Made by a program: the position numbers and the translations under genes
In this document: positions 36,387 to 43,471 of the stretch, piece by piece
Position numbering within the stretch: position 1 is the stretch's first letter
Layout: each line of letters opens with the position of its first letter
Notes under the pieces: model-generated
Databases searched by the model: none
Told to the model about the DNA's origin: nothing
What the model saw: only the letters and a program-made list of their open reading frames with translations
Assembly (NCBI RefSeq): GCF_000621745.1
Contig: NZ_KK211339.1
Location: 99,803 to 163,802, forward strand
Direction: 5' to 3'
DNA: 64,000 nucleotides
Source of the DNA: Clostridium beijerinckii HUN142
Lineage (GTDB): Bacteria > Bacillota > Clostridia > Clostridiales > Clostridiaceae

Positions 36387-37631
36387 ATGGAAATTAATTT
36401 AGGCGATTGCAGTTTTATATTAATCTGTTCAGCACTTGTACTTTTAATGACACCAGGACTTGCATTTTTTTATGGTGGAATGGTTCGTAGGAAAAATGTT
36501 TTAAATACATTGATGTCTTCATTCTTTGTTTGTGGATTAGCATCAATAATGTGGGTTTTAGTAGGTTATTCATTGTCTTTTGGTAATGATTTTCATGGGA
36601 TAATAGGTGGACTTAATTTCTTAGGTTTTAATGGGGTAGGAGCAGAGCCTTCAGCATATGCACCTACAATACCCCAAGAGCTTTTTGCTGCATTTCAAAT
36701 GATGTTTGCAATAATTACTCCAGCGCTTATAACTGGAGCTTTAGTAGAAAGAATGAAGTTTTCAGCATTGTTCATATTTGTAGCTATATGGTCACTTTTT
36801 GTATATTATCCAATGGCACATATGGTATGGGGAGCTGGTGGATTAATAAGTTCTTTAGGTGCCGTTGATTTTGCAGGAGGAAATGTAGTTCATATAAGCT
36901 CAGGTATTTCGGGCCTTGTAGCTTGTATTATGTTAGGTAAGAGACATGGACATGGAATTATGGCATATAGACCACATAATATTCCATTTGTAGTTCTTGG
37001 AGTAGCATTACTTTGGTTTGGGTGGTTTGGATTTAATGCAGGTAGTGCGCTCGGAGCTGGTCCACTTGCTGTACATGCATTCATGACAACAAATACTGCA
37101 GCAGCTGCAGCTATGCTTTCATGGATGTTAATTGAAAAAGTAAAACATGGTAAGCCAACATTACTTGGAGCAGCAACAGGAGCAGTGTTAGGGTTAGTTG
37201 CAATTACACCAGGAGCAGGGTTTGTTCCACTTTGGTCATCAATTATAATTGGTATAGCAGTATCTCCAATTTGTTTCTTCTTTGTGGAAAAAGTAAAAGC
37301 TAAGTTTGGATATGATGATGCACTTGATGCTTTTGGATGTCATGGAATCGGTGGAATTTGGGGTGGTATTGCAACTGGAATTTTTGGACAAACTGCAATT
37401 AATCCTGTAGCACAATGGAATGGTCTTTTTTATGGAGATGTTAAACTTTTCATTGCACAAATAATGAGTATTTTAATAACAATAATATTTGCAGGTGGGA
37501 TGACTTTCTTAATTATAAAAGTTATGAAAATGTTTATGGATATTAGAGTTGATAGCTCAGAAGAAGCTGATGGACTTGATGTAGCTGAACATGGGGAATC
37601 TGCTTATCCATCATTTAATGGATTAGACTAG
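36387..37631 (+). CDS. amt: Ammonium transporter (Amt/AmtB)
   Basis: A 414-aa membrane protein with about eleven transmembrane helices and family signatures: GLAFFYGGMVRRKN, a first pore His in DFAGGNVVHISSG and a second in FGCHGIGGIWGG, and GWFGFNAGSALG. It conducts NH4+/NH3 into the cell when nitrogen is limiting. AAGGAGG precedes the start. No glnK/PII gene adjoins it, which is unusual since amt and glnK are commonly paired. It is followed by R1 copy E, whose right hairpin would end transcription. Confidence 0.92.
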   Translation: MEINLGDCSFILICSALVLLMTPGLAFFYGGMVRRKNVLNTLMSSFFVCGLASIMWVLVGYSLSFGNDFHGIIGGLNFLGFNGVGAEPSAYAPTIPQELFAAFQMMFAIITPALITGALVERMKFSALFIFVAIWSLFVYYPMAHMVWGAGGLISSLGAVDFAGGNVVHISSGISGLVACIMLGKRHGHGIMAYRPHNIPFVVLGVALLWFGWFGFNAGSALGAGPLAVHAFMTTNTAAAAAMLSWMLIEKVKHGKPTLLGAATGAVLGLVAITPGAGFVPLWSSIIIGIAVSPICFFFVEKVKAKFGYDDALDAFGCHGIGGIWGGIATGIFGQTAINPVAQWNGLFYGDVKLFIAQIMSILITIIFAGGMTFLIIKVMKMFMDIRVDSSEEADGLDVAEHGESAYPSFNGLD

Positions 37632-37700
37632 GAATATAATGCATGAATGCATAAAATGGAGAAAGTATAATATTAAAAAATAGAATTAAAAAAATTCTAT

Positions 37701-37793
37701 GGTGGATTTCAAAGGTCACGTTTCGCTTTCACCATGAACCACAACCATTTGTATGTAGCTTAAATAGCTGCTTACAGATGGTTATTTTTTTTA
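37701..37793. repeat. R1 dispersed repeat, copy E
   Basis: GGTGGATTTCAAAGGTCACG, TTTCGCTTTCACC, then AACCATTTGTA..TACAGATGGTT and a T-run. Near-complete copy, 70 bases after amt. Confidence 0.85.
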
Positions 37794-37900
37794 TTTAAAA
37801 GTCTTAATATAAAGAATGTTGACGTCTGAAAATATTTGATGTAGTATAAAATTATACGGAGTTCAAGAATATACTGAGTATAAAAATGGGAGAGATTTTG

Positions 37901-38515
37901 ATGATAAATAGAAGAGAACGTAAAAAAGAATTAACTAAGGAAATAATAATTGATAGTGCATTAGCTCTTTTTGAAGAAAAGGGTTTTCAAGAAACCTATA
38001 TGGAGGAAATAGCAACGAAATCGGATATTTCTAAGGGTACGTTATATAATTATTTCCAAGATAAAGAGTCAATATTATCAGCTTATTTTCAGGCCCTTAT
38101 AAATAATCATGATAATAATTTTAATGAAGTTAGTGAAAAATTCAAAGAAACAAGAGATATAAAAGAAACATTGAATAAGATATTAGATTTCATAAATCAT
38201 ATATTTAGAGAAAATATTCAATATACAGCAATTTATTTTAGATACAGACTCCAAACACTTTTTAACGCTAATCCCATAGATAATCCTAATAGAAGTGGAT
38301 TGGAAAATTTGATTTCAGAAGTTATAAAAAATGCACAAGAAAATAACCAGCTTAGAAATGACATTTCTTCAATAATAATGGCAAGAAATTTTCAATTCAT
38401 GTACATGAATTATTTTATTTCAAGTATTTATGGAAATGATAATATCGATTTAGAATTATCAAAGAGCCAAATTATAGAATTATTTTTAAATGGAGCAAAG
38501 CTTCAAAAAAATTAG
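37901..38515 (+). CDS. TetR family transcriptional regulator
   Basis: A 204-aa regulator. The N-terminal TetR helix-turn-helix reads IIIDSALALFEEKGFQETYMEEIATKSDISKGTLYNYFQDKE, followed by a helical ligand-binding domain with C-terminal LSKSQIIELFLNGA. The start is taken at ATG 37901 because GGGAGAG lies immediately upstream; the frame from 37886 overlaps that site. It lies 14 bases before the Rph-like gene and is probably co-transcribed with it, so it is likely an auto-repressor responding to a drug or metabolite. Confidence 0.88.
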   Translation: MINRRERKKELTKEIIIDSALALFEEKGFQETYMEEIATKSDISKGTLYNYFQDKESILSAYFQALINNHDNNFNEVSEKFKETRDIKETLNKILDFINHIFRENIQYTAIYFRYRLQTLFNANPIDNPNRSGLENLISEVIKNAQENNQLRNDISSIIMARNFQFMYMNYFISSIYGNDNIDLELSKSQIIELFLNGAKLQKN

Positions 38516-38529
38516 GGGAGATGATCACT

Positions 38530-41184
38530 ATGGTAAATAAGTATACATTGTACTTTGATGAAATAGATAGAAAAGATTTATCACTTGTAGGAGGGAAGGG
38601 TGCAAATCTGGGAGAGATGACTAAGGCTGGTTTTCAAGTTCCTTTTGGATTTTGTGTAACTACAGAAAGTTATAAGGAATTTATAAATTATAATAAACTT
38701 TATAGTTTTATTGTAGAAGAAATTAAAGATGCAAATCTTGAAAATATTGCTACCATAGGGATTAAATTAAGAGAAAAAATAGAACAAGCAGAAATGCCTA
38801 GAAAAGTAGAAGAAGAAATCATTAAAGCTGCTGATAAGATTGGGATTGATAACTATTATGCTGTTAGATCAAGTGCTACAGCAGAAGATCTAGCTTTTGC
38901 CTCTTTTGCAGGTCAGCAAGATACATATCTTAATATTAAAGGAAAAGATTCGCTAATTAATGCAGTAAAAAACTGTTGGGCTTCATTATTTACTGATAGA
39001 GCAATACTTTACAGATTGCAAAATAAAATTGAACATGAAAAAGTGCATATGTCTGTAGTAGTTCAAAAAATGGTTCTTCCAGATATAGCTGGTATTATGT
39101 TTACTGCAGATCCTGTATCAGGGCATAGAGGAATTATTTCTATTGATGCAAGTTTTGGACTTGGAGAAGCGTTAGTTTCTGGTCTTGTATCTCCTGATAT
39201 ATATAAATTTAATAAGAAAAAAGAGGAAATAATAGATAAGACTATAGCAGAAAAGAAACTCGCTATAATGCCAATTCAAGGTGGGGGAACTAAAAAAGTT
39301 GATATTACAGGTGAAAAATCTACTAACCAAGTCATGGCGGATTCTGATATTAAAAGGCTTTCTGAACTTGGAATGAAAATAGAAAAGCATTATGGCTGCC
39401 CACAGGATATTGAGTGGTGTTTGGAAAATGGTGAATTGTATATTGTGCAGAGTCGTGCAATTACATCATTATTTCCACTTCCAACCCCTAATAACAATGA
39501 TGATAACACACATGTATATATTTCTATAAACCACCTTCAAGTGATGACCGATCCAATATCCCCTTTAGGGCTTGATTTATTTAGAGATATGCTGCCTTTT
39601 GGAAGAAATATTAAAAGAGAAGAAAAATATAAAATTTTAGCTTCAGCAGGTGGTAGGATTTATGCAGATGTAAGTGGTTTTATGAATTCTGAAAGAATAA
39701 AGGAAAAGCTTTTAGCTTTATTAACAAATGCAGATGCTTTGATGGCAGAGGCTTTAGGTGAGCTCTTAAAGAGAGAAGAATTTAAGGAAAAGTTTAAAGG
39801 AAAGAAAGCTAACTTAAGACCCTTCTTAAAATATATAGCTCCAATAGCAGTTAAAGTTATGAAAAACCTTCTTTTCACTAACCTAACTGGAACGGTGGAG
39901 TTTATGAATAATTATATTAAGCAGCGTGAAGAAGATACCTTGAAGGCTATTTTAAATTCAAAGAAAGGTACTGAAAAGTTAAATATAATACATGAAAAAG
40001 CAAGTCTTTATGAGGATGCTAAAATAATAGTACCATATTTAGCTCCAGGAATTATTGCCTTTAAGCTTCTTGAAAAGCTGGAAATGAAGCTTTTAGGAAC
40101 AAATAATTATAGTAATATAATTGCAAAAGGTTTAGAAGGAAACATTACAGCAGAAATGGGATTACTTACTGGAGATTTGGCGGATATGGTGAGAAAGTCT
40201 CAAAGTTTAATTGATGAATTTGAAAATGAAGATTATGAAACTTTGGTTTCAAGAATAAATGAAGTTAAAGGAAATGAGGAATTTAAGAGCTTTTTTAATG
40301 ATTTTATAAATATGTACGGAGTGCGTGCTTCAGGAGAAATAGATATAGCTAGAGATAGATGGATTGAAAATCCTGAGCCACTTGTAAAATCAATACTTGC
40401 AACTATTAAAACTTCAGAGGAAGGCGCTCATAGGGAAGAATACAAAAATACTATAAAAAAAGCAAAAATAGCAACAGAAAATATGGTAGAAGAAATACAA
40501 AGAAAGCATGGCAAAATTAAAGCTAAAATTGTGAAAAGGCTTATATTTGTTTTAAGAAATTCTTTTCCAATAAGAGAACATCACAAATTTATGATGATGA
40601 GACTTTGTATGATTTTTAAGAAGGAATTGCTAAAAGAAGCAGAAAATTTGGTTGTTAAAGGTTATTTAAATGAAGAAAAGGATATTTTCTATGTAAATTT
40701 CAGTGAATTATATAGAGCGATTGAAAATAATGAGAGTCTTAAAACAATAGTAGAAAAAAGAAAAGAAGAATATGAACATTATAAAAAGTTAAATGCTCCT
40801 CGTGTTATTACAAGTGAAGGAGAAGAAATAAAAGGTGGCTATAAGATAGGGAATCTTCCAAAAGGAGCACTTCCAGGTATTCCTGTTTCCTCAGGAGTTA
40901 TTGAGGGAATTGCAAAGGTAATAACTGATCCTTCAAAGGCATCCTTGAACAAGGGGGAAATTCTTGTAGCGCCATTTACGGATCCAGGATGGACGCCGCT
41001 TTTCATAAATGCAGCTGGATTAGTTATGGAAGTTGGAGGACTTTTAACTCATGGAACTGTAGTAGCTAGAGAGTATGGAATACCAGCAGTTGTTGGAATT
41101 TCAGATGCTACAAAAATGATAAAAACAGGTCAAAGAATCAGAGTAGACGGAAATAGCGGATATGTAATAGTTCTAGAAGAATAG
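38530..41184 (+). CDS. rph: Rifampin phosphotransferase-like enzyme (PEP synthase-related)
   Basis: An 884-aa three-domain protein. Residues 1-315 are the ATP-grasp domain of PEP-synthase type (LVGGKGANLGEM; AVRSSATAEDLAFASFAGQQDTY; TADPVSGHRG; DIEWC). Residues 325-760 are a helical region in the position of the rifampin-binding domain. Residues 775-884 are the swivelling phosphohistidine domain with GGLLTHGTVVAREYGIPAVVG (His841). The barrel domain of true PEP synthase or PPDK is absent, and the domain order and length match Rph (about 865 aa). Rph inactivates rifamycins using ATP. The start at 38530 has GGGGAG nine bases upstream. TetR gene adjacent. Antibiotic inactivation is a family inference. 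Confidence 0.75.
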   Translation: MVNKYTLYFDEIDRKDLSLVGGKGANLGEMTKAGFQVPFGFCVTTESYKEFINYNKLYSFIVEEIKDANLENIATIGIKLREKIEQAEMPRKVEEEIIKAADKIGIDNYYAVRSSATAEDLAFASFAGQQDTYLNIKGKDSLINAVKNCWASLFTDRAILYRLQNKIEHEKVHMSVVVQKMVLPDIAGIMFTADPVSGHRGIISIDASFGLGEALVSGLVSPDIYKFNKKKEEIIDKTIAEKKLAIMPIQGGGTKKVDITGEKSTNQVMADSDIKRLSELGMKIEKHYGCPQDIEWCLENGELYIVQSRAITSLFPLPTPNNNDDNTHVYISINHLQVMTDPISPLGLDLFRDMLPFGRNIKREEKYKILASAGGRIYADVSGFMNSERIKEKLLALLTNADALMAEALGELLKREEFKEKFKGKKANLRPFLKYIAPIAVKVMKNLLFTNLTGTVEFMNNYIKQREEDTLKAILNSKKGTEKLNIIHEKASLYEDAKIIVPYLAPGIIAFKLLEKLEMKLLGTNNYSNIIAKGLEGNITAEMGLLTGDLADMVRKSQSLIDEFENEDYETLVSRINEVKGNEEFKSFFNDFINMYGVRASGEIDIARDRWIENPEPLVKSILATIKTSEEGAHREEYKNTIKKAKIATENMVEEIQRKHGKIKAKIVKRLIFVLRNSFPIREHHKFMMMRLCMIFKKELLKEAENLVVKGYLNEEKDIFYVNFSELYRAIENNESLKTIVEKRKEEYEHYKKLNAPRVITSEGEEIKGGYKIGNLPKGALPGIPVSSGVIEGIAKVITDPSKASLNKGEILVAPFTDPGWTPLFINAAGLVMEVGGLLTHGTVVAREYGIPAVVGISDATKMIKTGQRIRVDGNSGYVIVLEE

Positions 41185-41195
41185 GCGGTTTTTCT

Positions 41196-41274
41196 ATGAT
41201 AGGTTTTATAGGCGTTCTTTTAAGCATGTTGGCTATGGGAATGATGCAGCTGGTACTTGCCTATGGTGAATTTC
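41196..41274 (+). pseudogene. Truncated membrane-protein gene start
   Basis: After the rph stop a frame begins ATG ATA GGT TTT and encodes a hydrophobic helix (MIGFIGVLLSMLAMGMMQLVLAYG). It then enters R1 copy F, which adds EFQRSHFAST and a stop. It looks like the start of a small membrane protein, perhaps a transporter segment, whose remainder was replaced by the repeat. Confidence 0.4.
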
Positions 41275-41358
41275 AAAGGTCGCACTTCGCCTCCACATGA
41301 AAACCACGACCATTGTATGTAGCTTAAATTGCTATTTACAGGTGGTCGTGGATTTTTC
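41275..41358. repeat. R1 dispersed repeat, copy F
   Basis: GGTGAATTTCAAAGG, CTTCGCCTCCAC, CCACGACCATTGTATG ... TACAGGTGGTCGTGG and TTTTTC. The right stem is the most perfect of all copies. Confidence 0.85.
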
Positions 41359-41450
41359 TTATAACTGGCGGCCTAATCCTATCCATTTTGTAAAAGATGA
41401 AACAATCTATAAATTAATCAATATAAGAATATAAGCAAAAATCTTTAATA

Positions 41451-42824
41451 CTATCCTTTGTGTAATCTTTCATTGCTAACTATATTTTTAGCAATTTTAT
41501 GAGCTGTCTTTCCAATTTCATCTGCATTCATTGAAATAAGATTTCCATCTTTTGATACTAACTTTCCGTTAACAATAGTCATTTTGGTAAAGCTTGAATT
41601 TCCAAGGCATACTAATGAAACAAGTGGATCATGGCATCCTGCATACTCAACCTTGTTAAGATCAAATAGTATTATATCAGCCGCCTTTCCAACATCAAGT
41701 CTCCCAGTATCAGGCCTTCCTAAAACATCTGCACCACCTCTAGTTGCAATCTTTAGTATTTCGTAAGCATTAAGTCCGTCAGCTCCATACTTTAAATGAT
41801 TTAGAAGGTACGCACGTCTAACTTCTTCCCACATGTTCGAACCATCGTTACTTGCACTTCCGTCAACTGCTATACTTATATGTCCACCTTTTTTAAAAAT
41901 TTCAGAAGTTCTACAGATGCCACTATTAAGTTTCATATTTGATGAAGGACAGTGGGCAATACCAGTTCCATTCAATCTATCTATTTCTGAATCGCTAAAG
42001 TGTATTCCATGTGCATACCAAACATCAGGACCAAGCCATTCAAGTTCTTCCATAAGCTCAAAGGGTCTTCTTCCATATTTTTCGATACAAAATCTCTCTT
42101 CATCAATGGTTTCTGCAAGATGAGTATGAAGCATAACTCCTCTTTTTCTGGCTAAGTTCTTAGTTTCAAGCATTAATTCTTTGGTAACTGAAAATGGTGA
42201 ACATGGTGCAAGAGCTATTCTTGTCATTGCAAAATCATTTGTATCATGGTATTTGCTTATAAGTCTATCGCTATCCTCTAATATTTTACTTTCAGCTTGA
42301 ACAACTGACATTGGAGGAAGTCCACCATGATCTCTACCTAAAGACATAGAACCTCTTGTAGCAGTAAAGCGAATTCCAATTTCTTGTGCTGCTCTTATTT
42401 GTTCATCAATTAATGTGTCAGGTTGGTTCTTTGGAAATACGTAGTGATGGTCTGAAGTTAAGGTACATCCAGTTCTTAAAAGTTCACTAAAACCTACTAG
42501 ACCTCCATAATATACAGCATCTGGAGTTATATTTTTCCAAAATTCATAAAGCCCAATAAGCCATGGGAAAAGTGGCTTTTCTTGAACTTCTTTTATTCCC
42601 CTAAATAACGTTTGATACAAGTGGTGGTGAGTATTTACAAACCCTGGCAAAGCCACAAGTCCAGTACAATCAATAATTTCGGTTTCAGCAGGTACTTCAA
42701 GGCAAGTAGCTATTGAAGTAATTTTAGGTCCTTCAATTAATATATCTACATTTTCAAATACATCTTCTCTGTCATTGAATGTTATGGCATGTCTAATGTT
42801 CTTTAAAATTAATTTCTTCATCAT
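41451..42824 (-). CDS. 8-oxoguanine deaminase-like amidohydrolase
   Basis: A 457-aa metal-dependent hydrolase of the ATZ/TRZ (guanine deaminase/8-oxoguanine deaminase) group. Metal and catalytic motifs: GFVNTHHHLYQTLFR (HxH), MLHTHLAETIDEE (His and Glu), WYAHGIHFS (His), and VDGSASNDGSNM (Asp). The NTHHHLYQTL form is that of 8-oxoguanine deaminases, which convert 8-oxoguanine or guanine-like rings to urate or xanthine with release of ammonia. The start at 42824 follows a perfect AAGGAGG; the nine upstream codons lie over the ribosome-binding site. A terminator-like hairpin directly before that site suggests regulation by attenuation. Confidence 0.8.
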   Translation of the reverse strand: MMKKLILKNIRHAITFNDREDVFENVDILIEGPKITSIATCLEVPAETEIIDCTGLVALPGFVNTHHHLYQTLFRGIKEVQEKPLFPWLIGLYEFWKNITPDAVYYGGLVGFSELLRTGCTLTSDHHYVFPKNQPDTLIDEQIRAAQEIGIRFTATRGSMSLGRDHGGLPPMSVVQAESKILEDSDRLISKYHDTNDFAMTRIALAPCSPFSVTKELMLETKNLARKRGVMLHTHLAETIDEERFCIEKYGRRPFELMEELEWLGPDVWYAHGIHFSDSEIDRLNGTGIAHCPSSNMKLNSGICRTSEIFKKGGHISIAVDGSASNDGSNMWEEVRRAYLLNHLKYGADGLNAYEILKIATRGGADVLGRPDTGRLDVGKAADIILFDLNKVEYAGCHDPLVSLVCLGNSSFTKMTIVNGKLVSKDGNLISMNADEIGKTAHKIAKNIVSNERLHKG

Positions 42825-42841
42825 AAGATCCTCCTTAAAAT

Positions 42842-42878
42842 AAAAAACCACTTTGAAATGAGTAATTTCAAAGTGGTT
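42842..42878 (-). terminator. Leader terminator (attenuator) before the deaminase gene
   Basis: On the minus strand AACCACTTTGAAAT and ATTTCAAAGTGGTT form a perfect 14-bp stem with a 5-base loop, followed by TTTTTATTTT and then, within a few bases, AAGGAGG and the ATG. A terminator between promoter and start codon must be overridden for expression. A possible -10 (TATAAT, 42925-42930 on the minus strand) leaves about 40 nt for a sensing domain, which contains the palindrome TTTGCGCAAA. No known purine aptamer sequence is recognisable. Confidence 0.6.
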
Positions 42879-43042
42879 AACTCTACACGTTTTTGCGCAA
42901 ATATAAAATTATATGTTCCTTGGTATTATAATATCAATTGTTTTGATATTTGTATAGTTTTATTTATAGTTTTTATAATAAATTTTATCTTTCATATGAA
43001 TATAGAAGGATTCCTGTGGTTTAGTATCTAAAAATATAATTT

Positions 43043-43060
43043 GGTGGATTTCAAAGGTTT
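43043..43060. repeat. R1 repeat, copy G (fragment)
   Basis: Only the first 17-18 bases (GGTGGATTTCAAAGG) match; the following sequence is unrelated. Confidence 0.55.
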
Positions 43061-43216
43061 TCCTTGTTTTTGAGGACAAACACACAGGGTTTAAAAGTAT
43101 TTTTAATCAATTTTTACTTGCAAGGACAACGCCTTACAGAATGTGGATATAGCAAGTTTCTCTGTCGTTATTTGTATTGATAAACAATATTCTAAGATGG
43201 GTAAATAAGTGGTATT

Positions 43217-43387
43217 ATGGAAGATAGTGGGCAGTTAAGCACTTTTATAAAAAATATAGATAAGAGGCTTTTGAGGAGTCTTGAAAAAGAAATATTCAAA
43301 AATTCCCATATTAATAAAAACTATACTGAAGTGACATTTAAAATACAAGAAATTAGTCCGATACTAAATCTTTATTGTAACTCTTAG
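43217..43387 (+). CDS. Short ORF of unknown function (56 aa)
   Basis: A 56-codon frame, helical and charged (IDKRLLRSLEKEIFKN), ends 84 bases before the PAS kinase gene. It has no good ribosome-binding site and no recognised domain, and may be the tail of a lost gene. Confidence 0.25.
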   Translation: MEDSGQLSTFIKNIDKRLLRSLEKEIFKNSHINKNYTEVTFKIQEISPILNLYCNS

Positions 43388-43471
43388 TTAAGCACTGAAG
43401 AAGTGGAACAACTATTATATATGATATTTTAATGAGGTATAAAATTATTTATTTTTTGGGGGGGGATTCTT

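Noticed and set aside
42842-42930. Purine (guanine/adenine) riboswitch before the deaminase gene
   Set aside because: The roughly 40-nt space is too short and the conserved junction and loop-loop sequences are absent.
18048-43060. R1 copies as a CRISPR array or integron attC sites
   Set aside because: The copies are kilobases apart, lack regular spacers, and do not carry the GTTRRRY/RYYYAAC core sites of attC.
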